64,000 bases of DNA, taken from Halogeometricum sp. S1BR25-6 (lineage in GTDB: Archaea > Halobacteriota > Halobacteria > Halobacteriales > Haloferacaceae). A program made the position numbers and the translations under genes. This document shows, in pieces, positions 53,919 through 62,611 of this stretch. Each line of letters starts with the position of its first letter. Position 1 is the stretch's first letter. The notes under the pieces were generated by a model. The model saw only the letters and a list, made by a program, of their open reading frames with translations, made no database searches and was not told the origin of the DNA. The DNA is taken from positions 496,001 through 560,000 of the forward strand of contig NZ_JAMQOP010000001.1 in NCBI RefSeq assembly GCF_031624495.1, in the 5' to 3' direction.

Positions 53919-54926
53919 CTACTCTCGCAGCGGTGCGGACGCCACCGCGCCCTCGTTTCCCTCCGCTATCTCCAGTTCGTAGCCGAACGCCCGTATCACC
54001 GCGGCGTTCGTTCGCACGTGGTCGGTGACGCGCGGTAGCCGCACCGCGCCGCCGGCGAGAGCGACCCACGGGAGCAGTTGGTCGCCGAGGTGCTCGTCCA
54101 CCGGCGCGCCCGTCGCCCGCCACCCGCGGAACGCCTCGACGGCCTCCTCGGCAACCGACTCGGAGGGAACGCCGCGTTCCCCGAGGACGCCGAACCCCGC
54201 CCGCGCGTCGCCGCAGTCGGCGACGAGGGTGAGGACGGCGCCCGGCGACGCCGTCTCGGCGTACGTCGCCGTCGTCTCCGTCGGCACCGCGGTCCGGTCC
54301 GCGACGGCGTCGGCCATCCGCTCGGCCACCGACGCGGATTCGAGAGACTCGGCGGCGACGGCGCGCGCGGAGAGTCCCCGAACCGGGCCGCGTTCTCGGA
54401 GGCGCAGTCCGGCGACCGTCGACGGGCGGACGGTCAGCGAGAGCGTCCCGCCGCCGGCGGGGTAGAAGCCGCGCCGTTCGACCGAGACGTCGGCGTCGAC
54501 GTCGAGGCCCCGCAGGAACGGGAGTTTCGCGTGCAGGAGGTAGTCCGCCGGCGGCGACCACTTCACGTCCGTGCCGCCGCGAACGCGGACGGTCAGCGGT
54601 TCCTCGAGGACGACGGCGAGGGGGAGGAGGGCGTCGCAGACGAGCGTCGCGCTCCCGGCCGTGCCCACGTCGACGGCGAACTCGCCGCCCGGCGGGGCGG
54701 TCGGTTCGAAGGTGAACGCGTCTCCGCCCGCCTCGGCGCCCTCGACGGTCGCCTCCGTCGCCGCCGCCACGGCCTCGATGGCGGCGACGTGCTGGGCTTT
54801 CAAGCCGGGGTCCGGTCGCTCGGCGCGGACGTTCTCGACGCGTATCGACCGCCCCTCGACGGCGGCCAAGGAGAGGGCGGTTCTGACCTGCTGGCCGCCG
54901 CCCGCGCGTCCGTCGACGTCGAGCAT
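53919..54926 (-). CDS. rtcA: RNA 3'-terminal phosphate cyclase
   Basis: 335 residues. The RtcA fold is evident: the start MLDVDGRAGGGQQVRTALSL carries the conserved GGGQ; GLKAQHVAAIEA, GTAGSATLVCDALLPLAV and the later VDEHLGDQLLPWVALAGG with H and D residues match the family. It converts RNA 3'-phosphates to 2',3'-cyclic phosphates with ATP through an adenylylated histidine, as the VDEHLGDQL motif indicates. It abuts the UspA gene with no gap (stop of one, start of the next). Confidence 0.95.
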   Translation of the reverse strand: MLDVDGRAGGGQQVRTALSLAAVEGRSIRVENVRAERPDPGLKAQHVAAIEAVAAATEATVEGAEAGGDAFTFEPTAPPGGEFAVDVGTAGSATLVCDALLPLAVVLEEPLTVRVRGGTDVKWSPPADYLLHAKLPFLRGLDVDADVSVERRGFYPAGGGTLSLTVRPSTVAGLRLRERGPVRGLSARAVAAESLESASVAERMADAVADRTAVPTETTATYAETASPGAVLTLVADCGDARAGFGVLGERGVPSESVAEEAVEAFRGWRATGAPVDEHLGDQLLPWVALAGGAVRLPRVTDHVRTNAAVIRAFGYELEIAEGNEGAVASAPLRE

Positions 54927-55352
54927 CTAGCGGACCACGGTCACCGGGACGGCGGCGTTCGCGACGAGGCGCTTGGCGACGCTTCCGACCATCCCCTCGA
55001 CGCGGTCGGAGAGGCCGCGGTGACCGACGACGATGCCGTCGACGCCGTTCTCGGTCGCGTACGCCGCGATGGTCTCGACGGCGTCGCCGTACAGCAGAAC
55101 CGCCTCGGCGTCGACGCCGTCCTCGACGGCGCGTTCTGTCGCGTCGGCGACGACCCGTTCGCCGCGCGCCTCGGCGTCGTCCGGGTCCTCGGTGTAGAGG
55201 CTGTCGTCGCCGTCCGCGTTCTCTTCGACGGCGTTCGGTTCGACGGCGTGGACGATCGTCAGCGACGCGTCCAGGGCCGTAGAGAGCATCACCGCGTGGT
55301 CGAGTGCTCTGTCGCTCGGTTCGGATCCGTCGACGGCGACGAGGTAGTGCAT
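54927..55352 (-). CDS. Universal stress protein (UspA family)
   Basis: 141 residues. The start MHYLVAVDGSEPSDRALDHA and the C-terminal GHRGLSDRVEGMVGSVAKRL give the nucleotide-binding G-2x-G-9x-G-S pattern. It is read before rtcA on the same strand with zero intergenic bases, implying an operon and perhaps a shared stress response (inference). Confidence 0.94.
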   Translation of the reverse strand: MHYLVAVDGSEPSDRALDHAVMLSTALDASLTIVHAVEPNAVEENADGDDSLYTEDPDDAEARGERVVADATERAVEDGVDAEAVLLYGDAVETIAAYATENGVDGIVVGHRGLSDRVEGMVGSVAKRLVANAAVPVTVVR

Positions 55353-55445
55353 CTTTTCACCGTCCGTACTACGCCCCGGAGGCGGTTAGCTGTGGCTGTG
55401 ACGTTGGGGTTCTCGGTGGGGACATCGCCTCGTGGTCCGGGGTCC

Positions 55446-55967
55446 TCAGTGGACCAACCGACTGCAGGTGCCGCAGAGGTTCTCCTCTTTGACGTCGACT
55501 TCGCGGACCGTGGGAGAGAAAGACATGACGCATTTGGAGTTGTCGCAGTGTTCGAGACCGAGGGTGTGGCCGATTTCGTGGACGACCTCTTTTCGGACGC
55601 GGTCGGCGAACACCTCCGATTGGGGCTTGGTCGTAATTCCGCCGTCGGAAGACGTTTGGAGGCGGTACGTCGAGATGACGGAGCCGTTGCCGTTCAGGTA
55701 CGCGAGTCCGAAGACGTAGTTCCGGCGCCGGTAGTAGAGGTCCTGTGCGGTGATGCCGATGTTCTTCTCGCCGCTGCCGACCCGACTCGCGAGTTCGATG
55801 AACTGCTCGGCACGGTACTGGTTGCGCCCGCGGTCGAACGCGCCCTCGGGAATCGACTGCTCGTTGTGAACCGTGACGTCGCAGTCGTAGACGCCGCGGA
55901 GGGCCGCAGATGCCTCGCGCTTGACCTGCGCGGGAAGGTCCCCGATGGGCACGATGTCGACAAGCAT
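55446..55967 (-). CDS. amzA: Archaemetzincin-type zinc metalloprotease
   Basis: 173 residues from ATG 55967. The zinc-binding motif HEIGHTLGLEH at 130-140 is the metzincin consensus, followed by C141 and CVM and a CGTC pair near the C-terminus that bind a second zinc. The start MLVDIVPIG is typical of the family. Archaemetzincins are soluble proteases whose in vivo substrates are unknown. A TATA box (ATATTTATGG on the minus strand, about 55991-56000) lies 24-33 bases upstream. Confidence 0.95.
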   Translation of the reverse strand: MLVDIVPIGDLPAQVKREASAALRGVYDCDVTVHNEQSIPEGAFDRGRNQYRAEQFIELASRVGSGEKNIGITAQDLYYRRRNYVFGLAYLNGNGSVISTYRLQTSSDGGITTKPQSEVFADRVRKEVVHEIGHTLGLEHCDNSKCVMSFSPTVREVDVKEENLCGTCSRLVH

Positions 55968-55990
55968 GAAAGTTGTTAAGCAGGGCGGTG

Positions 55991-56000
55991 CCATAAATAT
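55991..56000 (-). promoter_or_regulatory. TATA box of the archaemetzincin gene
   Basis: On the minus strand this reads ATATTTATGG, 24-33 bases upstream of ATG 55967, which fits a leaderless message. The divergent UPF0146 gene starts only 7 bases away on the other strand, so the two promoters must overlap. Confidence 0.55.
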
Positions 56001-56006
56001 CCCGCC

Positions 56007-56471
56007 GTGGAATCCGAGATTACGGCGGCTCTCGCTTCGCGTCTCGGACGTTACAAGGCGCTGACAGAGGTCGGCGTCGGCCGACGTCCGGCGGTCGCGC
56101 TCGCACTTCGGCGCGCCGGACGGGACGTGACCGTCACGGACGTGCGCGCCGTCGACGTCCCCCCCGAACTCCGCTTCGTCGAGGACGACGTGGTGGCTGC
56201 GAGCGAACGCGCCGACCCCGGCGACGCCTACCGCTCGGCGGCCGTCTACGCGCTGAACCTTCCGGAAGAACTCCACCGCCCCGCCCGCGACGTGGCCGCC
56301 GCCGTCGGCGCGGACTTCCTCTTCACGACGCTCGGGTTCGACTCCCCGACGGTCCCCTGCGAGTCGGAGACGCTGGCCGGCGGGCGGGAGACGCTGTACG
56401 TCGTCGAGGTAGTCGACGGTCCGAGCGGGCGCCGAGGACCCGACGGCCGCCGTTCCGAAGGACAACGCTAA
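56007..56471 (+). CDS. UPF0146 family protein
   Basis: 154 residues from the GTG at 56007, giving the start [48 protein letters not shown] forms a Rossmann-like strand-helix-strand that resembles a methyltransferase nucleotide-binding core, but without a clear SAM loop. The family is archaeal and uncharacterised. It is followed after about 25 bases by the HAD gene on the same strand, so a small operon is likely. Confidence 0.85.
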   Translation: MESEITAALASRLGRYKALTEVGVGRRPAVALALRRAGRDVTVTDVRAVDVPPELRFVEDDVVAASERADPGDAYRSAAVYALNLPEELHRPARDVAAAVGADFLFTTLGFDSPTVPCESETLAGGRETLYVVEVVDGPSGRRGPDGRRSEGQR

Positions 56472-56496
56472 CGGTGCCGTGCCGCCGTCTTCCGGT

Positions 56497-57375
56497 ATGC
56501 ACGCAGACGCAGTCGTCCTCGACGTGGACGGCGTCCTCGTCGACGTGGCCGACTCCTACCGGCGCGCCATCGTGGAGTCGGTCGCGCGCCTGTACGACCG
56601 GACCGTCGACCGCTCGGAGATTCAACTGTTCAAGGACGCCGGCGGCTTCAACAACGACTGGGAACTGACGTACGCCGCCGCGCTGTACGTCCTCGCGGAC
56701 GACCGCGAACCGCTCGACATCCGCGAGTTCACCGACCAAATCGCCGAGCGAGGCGGCGGCCTCTCCGCCGCCGAGGCCGTCGTCGACGGCCATCTCTCCG
56801 CCGCCGACCACAACGCCGTCCGCGAGGCGTGGGACCCCGACGGCCTCCGCGCCGTCTTCCAGGCGCTCTACCTCGGCGCGGACCTCTTTCGGGACCTAGA
56901 GGGCGGAGCGCCGCCGTTCGAGGCGCCGGGCTACATCCACGACGAACCCGTCTTGGTGGACGGAGAGACGCTGGACTACCTCACCTCGCGGCACCGCGTC
57001 GGTGTCCTCACGGGTCGCCCCGCCGCCGAGGCGGACATCGCCCTCTCGCGGGCGCACCTCGCGGTTCCCGAGCACCACCGGTTCACGATGGACGACTGGG
57101 AGGAGGGGAAACCCCACCCGCGCGCGCTCACGACGCTCGCCGAACGACTCGACGCCGACACCGTCGTCTTCGTCGGCGACACGCTCGACGACGTGCGGAC
57201 GGCCGTCAACGCCGCGGAGGCGGACGGTTCCCGGACGTACCGCGGAATCGGCGTCCTCACCGGCGGCCTGACGGGCGAAACGGGGCGCGAGAAGTTCGAG
57301 TCGGCCGGCGCGTCGGCCGTCCTCGACTCGGTGAACGACCTGCCGGAACTCCTCTCGAACGAGGAACACGCTTAG
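56497..57375 (+). CDS. HAD-superfamily hydrolase (TIGR01548-like)
   Basis: 292 residues from ATG 56497. HAD motif I is LDVDGVLVD at about 7-15, motif II is in LTGRP, and motif III/IV are at the lysine of EEGKPHP and in [15 protein letters not shown] large helical cap (about 30-150) lies between motifs I and II. Many HADs are phosphatases; the TIGR01548 subgroup's substrate is not established, and haloarchaeal members are sometimes linked to histidine biosynthesis. Two small membrane genes follow. Confidence 0.88.
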   Translation: MHADAVVLDVDGVLVDVADSYRRAIVESVARLYDRTVDRSEIQLFKDAGGFNNDWELTYAAALYVLADDREPLDIREFTDQIAERGGGLSAAEAVVDGHLSAADHNAVREAWDPDGLRAVFQALYLGADLFRDLEGGAPPFEAPGYIHDEPVLVDGETLDYLTSRHRVGVLTGRPAAEADIALSRAHLAVPEHHRFTMDDWEEGKPHPRALTTLAERLDADTVVFVGDTLDDVRTAVNAAEADGSRTYRGIGVLTGGLTGETGREKFESAGASAVLDSVNDLPELLSNEEHA

Positions 57376-57401
57376 GTCGTCCGCGCTCGACATCGCACCA
57401 C

Positions 57402-57785
57402 ATGGACGCGCTCCGACTCGAACGACTCGTCTGGTCCGTCCTCTTCGGCCTGTTCGTCGGGACTACGGTCACCCTCCTCTTCGCACCGAACCCGACGGGC
57501 CTCGTCGCGTTCGCCCTCGCGGCCGTCGCCTTCGCCGTCTCGGCCGCCGTCGCGTTCCGCGTCTTCGCGTTCTCCGAGTCGCCGACGGCCGAAGCGGGCG
57601 ACATGAGCGTCCGGTTCGTCGCCTTCCTCCTCGTCGCGACCGCCCTCCAGTTCGGCCTCGCAGCCGTCGGATTCGACGGATTGGCGGGACGAGTCGCCGG
57701 GTTCGCGGGCGGGTGGCTGGCGGCCCACTACGCCTCGGCGCGGCTGAATCCCCGTCGATGGGGAAGCGGGGGTGTCGCCCCGTGA
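57402..57785 (+). CDS. Four-helix membrane protein, function unknown
   Basis: 127 residues from ATG 57402 with four hydrophobic segments, including LERLVWSVLFGLFVGTTVTL and GLVAFALAAVAFAVSAAVAF. It starts 26 bases after the HAD stop. Its TGA overlaps the GTG of the next gene (GTGA at 57782-57785), indicating translational coupling. No recognised family. Confidence 0.75.
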   Translation: MDALRLERLVWSVLFGLFVGTTVTLLFAPNPTGLVAFALAAVAFAVSAAVAFRVFAFSESPTAEAGDMSVRFVAFLLVATALQFGLAAVGFDGLAGRVAGFAGGWLAAHYASARLNPRRWGSGGVAP

Positions 57786-57973
57786 GAGACACCCTGCAAC
57801 ACCTCTCGCGGTTCCTCACGGTGATGCTGCTCGTCGACTTCCTCGGCCTCGGCGTCTGGGTCATCCTGCCGGCGTCGGCGGGGTTCAGACGGTACGTCCT
57901 CTTGGGGACGCTCGTCGTCGCGCCGCTCATCGCCCTCCTCGTCACCTACGGCCCGGAGTTCGGGGACGTCTGA
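57782..57973 (+). CDS. Small two-helix membrane protein, overlapping start
   Basis: 63 residues from GTG 57782. Hydrophobic segments are about 12-30 (LTVMLLVDFLGLGVWVILP) and about 38-56 (YVLLGTLVVAPLIALLV). The 4-base overlap with the upstream membrane gene makes the pair a likely complex or co-expressed unit. No family recognised. It would be missed if only ATG starts were accepted. Confidence 0.7.
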   Translation: MRDTLQHLSRFLTVMLLVDFLGLGVWVILPASAGFRRYVLLGTLVVAPLIALLVTYGPEFGDV

Positions 57974-58054
57974 CCGCTCGCGCCTCCGTCCGCGACTGCG
58001 GCAGGCGTTCGCGGTCACGCAACGCTTTACCCCCCGCCGTCCGCACGCGGTAGC

Positions 58055-58723
58055 ATGCGAATCGCACTCCTCGGTGGGACCGGCGACATCGGCGAGGGAC
58101 TCGCCCTGCGCTGGGCCTACCACACCGACCACGAGGTCGTCGTCGGGTCGCGCGACCCCGAGAAAGCCCGCGCGAAAGCCGACGAGTACGAGACGGAACT
58201 CGACAGCCGCGGCCGCGAGGTGAAGGTCAACGGCTTCACCAACGAGATGGCGGCCGACCGCGCCCGCGTCGTCGTCCTCGCGGTGCCGCCGTACCATATC
58301 GCCGACACCATCGACGCCGTCGCCGACGGACTCGACGAGAACGACATCCTCGTGACGCCCGCCGCCGGCATCAAGCGCGAGGACGACGGCTTCCACTACC
58401 ATCCGCCGAACGTCGGCAGCGTCACGCAGTTGGTCGACGACGCCGCCCCCGACGGCGTTCCCGTCGTCGGCGCGTTCCACAACCTCGCGGCGGGCCGCCT
58501 CGCGGACCTCGACGCCGAGTTAGACATCGACACGTTGCTGGTCGCCGACGACTACGACGCCAAGGACATCGTATCGCGACTCGCCGAGGACATCGACGGC
58601 CTCCGCGCCCTCGACGCCGGCGGTATCTCCAACGCCGCGGAGGTCGAATCGGTGACGCCGCTTCTCATCAACGTCGCGCAGAACAACGAGGGGATGCACG
58701 ACCTGGGGATTCAGTTCCGTTGA
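58055..58723 (+). CDS. npdG: F420-dependent NADP oxidoreductase-like protein
   Basis: 222 residues. The N-terminal NADP-binding motif LGGTGDIGEGLALRWA, then VVGSRDPEKARAKADEYE, is the F420:NADP+ reductase (Fno/NpdG) pattern; VVVLAVPPYHIADTIDAV and SVTQLVDDAAPDGVPVVGAF follow. The family transfers hydride between reduced F420 and NADP+. Haloarchaea contain F420, so this function is plausible, though the F420 contacts cannot be checked by eye. Confidence 0.9.
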   Translation: MRIALLGGTGDIGEGLALRWAYHTDHEVVVGSRDPEKARAKADEYETELDSRGREVKVNGFTNEMAADRARVVVLAVPPYHIADTIDAVADGLDENDILVTPAAGIKREDDGFHYHPPNVGSVTQLVDDAAPDGVPVVGAFHNLAAGRLADLDAELDIDTLLVADDYDAKDIVSRLAEDIDGLRALDAGGISNAAEVESVTPLLINVAQNNEGMHDLGIQFR

Positions 58724-58739
58724 GTCGAGTCGAACGGGC

Positions 58740-59990
58740 TCACAGCTCCGAGCGCGGAGCCGTCGCCCTCTCCCCGTACAGCGTCCGCGCGACGAGCATC
58801 CCGACGAGAACGACGAGGGCGACGCAGGCGAGATACTCGACGCGGAAGCCGACGAGTTCGACTAAGGGCACCGCCACGAGGGGACCGAGCGTCGACCCCG
58901 CGTCGCCGAACACGTTGTAGACGCCGCCGAGTTTCCCCACGTCGTCGGCCGGGCTGAGGTCGCCGAGGTAGGCGAGCAGCGGCGGGTTCGACCCGCCGAC
59001 GCCGACGCCGATGAGCGCGACGCCCGCCAGCGCCGAGTGCAGCGTCGGTACGAGCGCCAACAGCGCGTAGCCCGCGGCGAGGACCCCCAAGGCCGGCAGC
59101 GTCAGCGCCGCGCGGTTCGACAGGCGGTCGGAGTACCGCCCGACGACGAGCGTCGTGACGCTGGAGGCGACGACGCCGACGGCCATCACGAAGCCGCTGA
59201 CGCCCGTCTCGGAGAGCGCGCCGACGGTGATGTCGTACTCCGCGGCGTACAGCACGGCGGTCGAGAGCAGGACGCCGGCGAACAGAAAGCGGACGGTGAA
59301 GTTGACGGCGCCGACGGTGAAGATGCGCGCGTCGGCGGCGACCAGTCGCGGCACCTCTCGGAGCGAACTGGCCGCGTCCACGTCGGTGTGCACGTCCGGG
59401 AGCACGGACGCCGCGACGAGGGCGGCGAACAGACCCGCACACCCCGCGACGACGAACGCCGTCGCGTAGCCGAACGCGTCGGTGACGAGGCCGCCGACGA
59501 CGAGGCCGGCGGGGAAGCCGAGGCTCTGCCCGCCGCGCATGTAGCCGACCCATTTTCCTCTATTTTCGGCCGTCGTGACGTGCGTGATGGTGCTGAACGC
59601 GCCGACGAACACGAACGCCGACCCGACGCCCCAGCAGGCCCGCGACAGCAGGAACACCGTGGCGCTGTCGAGGGGGACGGGACCGGGGTCGAGTCCGAGG
59701 ACGTAGCCGAACGGCGCCAGCCCCTGCACGAGGAAGCCGGCTATCATCGGTCGGCGCGTCCCCATGGTGTCGAGCACCTGCCCGGCGGGTGTGTTCATCA
59801 CCAGGCGAGTGAACCGGTTCGTCGAGAGGATGAGACCGACCAGAAACGGCGAGATGCCGAGGATGGGGCCGAGCGTCGGCAGCGTCGGGAAGGCGACGCC
59901 GGCGCCGACGCCGCCGAAGAAGACGCCCGCGATGAGGCTCCCGGCGACGAACTCCACGGAGGGCTCCTCGCCGCCGAACAGTCGGCTCAC
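58740..59990 (-). CDS. Major facilitator superfamily transporter
   Basis: 416 residues from the GTG at 59990; a longer frame to 60095 adds 35 Arg/Pro-rich residues and was judged less likely. About twelve transmembrane helices are visible, with the MFS loop motif TPAGQVLDTMGTRRPMIAGF between helices 2 and 3 and VVGRYSDRLSNRAAL in the second half. It resembles drug/metabolite MFS exporters; the substrate is unknown. It converges with the F420 gene. Confidence 0.88.
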   Translation of the reverse strand: MSRLFGGEEPSVEFVAGSLIAGVFFGGVGAGVAFPTLPTLGPILGISPFLVGLILSTNRFTRLVMNTPAGQVLDTMGTRRPMIAGFLVQGLAPFGYVLGLDPGPVPLDSATVFLLSRACWGVGSAFVFVGAFSTITHVTTAENRGKWVGYMRGGQSLGFPAGLVVGGLVTDAFGYATAFVVAGCAGLFAALVAASVLPDVHTDVDAASSLREVPRLVAADARIFTVGAVNFTVRFLFAGVLLSTAVLYAAEYDITVGALSETGVSGFVMAVGVVASSVTTLVVGRYSDRLSNRAALTLPALGVLAAGYALLALVPTLHSALAGVALIGVGVGGSNPPLLAYLGDLSPADDVGKLGGVYNVFGDAGSTLGPLVAVPLVELVGFRVEYLACVALVVLVGMLVARTLYGERATAPRSEL

Positions 59991-60147
59991 GCGGCGGGAC
60001 TCCGACGGTCGGGCGGTCGAGGGCGGACGGAGAGAGCGGACGGCATCCTGATTCGTGGGGCGTACACGGACGGGTACGCTGTCGTGAGCGCACACCCTTG
60101 GCGCTTTGCAATCGGGCGCTCCCGTCCGGGAACGGCGGCCGACGTCG

Positions 60148-60687
60148 CTACTTCGACCGGAGCGCCTGCTCCAGATTCTCCGCCGCCGCCTCGTCCTCCG
60201 TCATCAGGACGAACTCCCCGTTCCACTCGCCGTCGGCCATGTCCGTTGCGAGGTTCCGCGCGATTCCGAACCGGCTTCGCTCCTCGCCGTCCCGCCGCAG
60301 GACGAACTCGAACGCCTCGGGCCTCTCGTTGACCCCGGCGGCGCTCAGGTCGTCGCCGATGCGCTCCGTCGCGTCGTCGTCGAGCGTTATCGGCAGCCCG
60401 TACGACGTCTGATAGCGCTGCGCCTCGCCGACCCGCGCCACGTCCGCACCGGTGAACAGCACCCGGTCCGTCTCGGGGCCGACGAGTCGCATCTCGAACG
60501 CCGCGGGCGCGCCGGCCGTCCCAGACGGTTCGGCGTCCGTCTCCGCACCCGAATCCGGCCCGGCCGTCGACTCGACCGCGTCGCGGGTTTCGGTCGGATT
60601 CGGGCTTCCATCGGCCGCACAACCGGCGATGAGGGCGACCGTCGCGCTTCCGAGCAGTCCGAGCGTCGCGCGTCTGGAGGGCGACAT
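60148..60687 (-). CDS. Lipoprotein with SecD-like domain
   Basis: 179 residues from ATG 60687. An N-terminal signal with a twin-arginine-like start, SPSRRATLGLLGSATVALIA, and lipobox AGCA make the cysteine at about 22 a lipid-modified anchor. After a Ser/Thr/Glu-rich spacer, the domain at about 65-170 (VGPETDRVLFTGADVARVGE, then YQTSYGLPITLD) resembles the P1-head domain of SecD. A role near the translocon is possible but not shown. Confidence 0.78.
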   Translation of the reverse strand: MSPSRRATLGLLGSATVALIAGCAADGSPNPTETRDAVESTAGPDSGAETDAEPSGTAGAPAAFEMRLVGPETDRVLFTGADVARVGEAQRYQTSYGLPITLDDDATERIGDDLSAAGVNERPEAFEFVLRRDGEERSRFGIARNLATDMADGEWNGEFVLMTEDEAAAENLEQALRSK

Positions 60688-60747
60688 ACGTTCAGATTGT
60701 CGACATGTGAGCAAAGCTCTTGTGCCGCCGGTCGGCGCCGTCCCCGC

Positions 60748-61050
60748 TCAGAATCGGTCGCGCAGTTCCGCCCGCAGGTCGTCCAGCGAGACGCCCTTCA
60801 TCGCCAGGAGGACCAGAAGGTGATACGCCAAGTCGGCGCTCTCGGCCAGCAGTTCCTCCCGGTCGTCGTCTTTGGCGGCCAGAATCACTTCCGTCGCCTC
60901 CTCGCCGACCTTCTCCAGCACGTAGTTCTCGCCCTTCTCGTGGGTAAACAGCGACGTCGTGTAGGAGCCTTCGGGCAACTCGGCCTTCCGCGACTCGATG
61001 GTCGAGAACAGTTCGTCCAACACCTCGTCGGTGGGCGTGTCGGCGTCCAT
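60748..61050 (-). CDS. hisE: Phosphoribosyl-ATP diphosphatase
   Basis: 100 residues from ATG 61050; a GTG two codons upstream (61056) is an alternative. The MazG-like helical fold is evident: SYTTSLFTHEKGENYVLEKV, then GEEATEVILAAKDDDREELLAESADLAYHLLVLL with the metal-binding EExxE and ExxD. It hydrolyses PR-ATP to PR-AMP in histidine biosynthesis. It stands alone here, without other his genes. Confidence 0.95.
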   Translation of the reverse strand: MDADTPTDEVLDELFSTIESRKAELPEGSYTTSLFTHEKGENYVLEKVGEEATEVILAAKDDDREELLAESADLAYHLLVLLAMKGVSLDDLRAELRDRF

Positions 61051-61147
61051 GCTCACAGGTGAGACGACGCGGGGAAAAACACGTCCGGTTCCTCCTCGAC
61101 GGTCGCGCGTGTGGTCTGCGACACCGCGGGTCGGTTCTCTCGCCGAC

Positions 61148-61750
61148 TCAGTCGGCGGCGTCGGCTTCCACTCGGTCGAAGAACGCCAAATCGTGCAGGC
61201 GGCTGTCGGTGGTCAACTCGGGGTGAAAGGAGGTGCCGACGACGGGGCCCTGCCGGACGGCGACGGGCGTGCCCTCCCACTCGGCCAGCACCTCGACGCC
61301 CTCGCCCACCTCGTCGATGAGGGGCGCGCGGATGAACACCGCCGGGAACGGTTCGTCCATCCCGGTGACGTCGAGAGGGGCCTCGAAGCTGTCGACCTGC
61401 CGGCCGAACGCGTTGCGGTCGACGGTCACGTCTATCAAATCGAGCGTCTCCACTCGCTCGTCCTTCGCGTCTACGGACGCCACGATGAGGCCGGCGCACG
61501 TCGCCAGCACGGGTTTTCCCGCGGCGACGTGTTCGCGTATCTCCTCGTCGATGCCTTCTCCTCGCAGGAGACGGGAGATGGCCGTCGACTCGCCGCCGGG
61601 GACGAGAAGCACGTCGCAGTCCGGGACGTGGCCCGACTGCCGAATCTCGACGACTTCGACTTCCTCACCGTGGGCGGCCGCGGCGCGGCGGATGGCCGCG
61701 GCGTGTTCGGATACGTCGCCCTGAACGGCGACGACGCCTGCGCGTAGCAT
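61148..61750 (-). CDS. pdxT: Pyridoxal 5'-phosphate synthase glutaminase subunit
   Basis: 200 residues. The class I amidotransferase triad is intact: the nucleophile in LATCAGLIVAS, the histidine in SFHPEL, and the neighbouring glutamate. LLVPGGESTAISRLL is the family-specific loop. PdxT releases ammonia from glutamine for PdxS, which makes PLP from ribose 5-phosphate and glyceraldehyde 3-phosphate. pdxS is not in this window. Confidence 0.96.
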   Translation of the reverse strand: MLRAGVVAVQGDVSEHAAAIRRAAAAHGEEVEVVEIRQSGHVPDCDVLLVPGGESTAISRLLRGEGIDEEIREHVAAGKPVLATCAGLIVASVDAKDERVETLDLIDVTVDRNAFGRQVDSFEAPLDVTGMDEPFPAVFIRAPLIDEVGEGVEVLAEWEGTPVAVRQGPVVGTSFHPELTTDSRLHDLAFFDRVEADAAD

Positions 61751-61806
61751 ACGTGTCCGTCGGTGGCCCGGGGTGAAAAACCGAGCGTTCGGAGGACTCG
61801 TTCGCC

Positions 61807-61971
61807 TCAGAAGGCGACCGAGTTCAGGACGATGACGAGGACGCCGAAGAGGAGGCCGAAGGCGACGATGGTCTTGGGGTCGATGCGGATGGCGTTGCGG
61901 TCCTCGGCGTCGAAGTACCGAACGAGACCCGCACTAGACATCAAGCCGCCGCTGTTCTGTCCACTGCTCAT
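61807..61971 (-). CDS. secG: Preprotein translocase subunit Sec61-beta
   Basis: 54 residues, encoded on the minus strand from ATG 61971. It begins [20 protein letters not shown], the conserved cytosolic segment of archaeal Sec61-beta, and ends with one transmembrane helix ([20 protein letters not shown]). It is the small third subunit of the SecYE translocon, tail-anchored. The gene is short and easily overlooked, but the sequence is characteristic. Confidence 0.92.
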   Translation of the reverse strand: MSSGQNSGGLMSSAGLVRYFDAEDRNAIRIDPKTIVAFGLLFGVLVIVLNSVAF

Positions 61972-62077
61972 GTCATCTTCTGTGAGTTCCCCCGTCCTAA
62001 ACGTTTCGACTCCGCGCGAACCCGGCGGGGTTGAGAAACCCTTATGCGCGGGGACAGGCTATCACACGGCGGACACT

Positions 62078-62344
62078 ATGACCGTTCGACTCAAGGATTT
62101 CTACGCCGATTGGTGCGGCCCGTGTAAGACGCAGGACCCCATCCTGGAGGAGTTGGAGGCCGACTACGCGGACGTCGAGTTCGAGAAGGTCGACGTGGAC
62201 GACGAGCAGGACGTGGCCAACGAGTACCAGGTTCGCTCGCTCCCGACGCTCATCGTCGAGAACGACGACGGCATCGTGGACCGCTTCGTCGGCGTCACTC
62301 AGCGCGAAGACATCGAGTCGGCGCTGCAGAAGGCGGGCGCCTGA
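62078..62344 (+). CDS. Thioredoxin-family protein
   Basis: 88 residues from ATG 62078. The active site is WCGPC at about 12-16, followed by the cis-proline segment RSLPTLIVENDDG. It is short for a thioredoxin because the N-terminal strand and helix before the active site are trimmed, a form seen in several archaea. It is expected to reduce protein disulfides, though the partner reductase is not here. Confidence 0.93.
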   Translation: MTVRLKDFYADWCGPCKTQDPILEELEADYADVEFEKVDVDDEQDVANEYQVRSLPTLIVENDDGIVDRFVGVTQREDIESALQKAGA

Positions 62345-62446
62345 GACGACGGCACGACTTCTCGTCGGTTCTCCGCTTCCGAGAGCGGCGGCGCCGGTGT
62401 CCCCCGTCTCGCAAGCGTTATACGGACGGCTGGGGAAACGTCCTGC

Positions 62447-62596
62447 ATGCCCAGCAACGAATCCGCAACGAAGCGAACGCTCGAAAAGCAGATCTGTATG
62501 CGTTGCAACGCGCGCAACCCGCCGCGAGCGGACAGTTGTCGCAAGTGCGGCTACAAGAACCTCCGTCCGAAGTCGAAGGAACGCCGCGCCGCGTAA
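62447..62596 (+). CDS. rpl40e: 50S ribosomal protein L40e
   Basis: 49 residues from ATG 62447. The zinc ribbon CMRC...CRKC lies in [20 protein letters not shown], the L40e pattern, followed by a basic tail, [12 protein letters not shown] very small ribosomal protein of the large subunit in archaea and eukaryotes (fused to ubiquitin in the latter). Upstream GTTATACGG at about 62417-62425 may be its TATA box. Confidence 0.95.
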   Translation: MPSNESATKRTLEKQICMRCNARNPPRADSCRKCGYKNLRPKSKERRAA

Positions 62597-62611
62597 TCGA
62601 GCGACTTCGCC

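Noticed and set aside
59991-60095. N-terminal extension of the MFS protein
   Set aside because: The 35 added residues are Arg/Pro/Ser-rich and not transporter-like; the GTG at 59990 is preferred, though not proven.
61763-62077. Thioredoxin N-terminal extension to 193 residues
   Set aside because: The extension is antisense to the Sec61-beta gene, and ATG 62078 gives a complete short thioredoxin.
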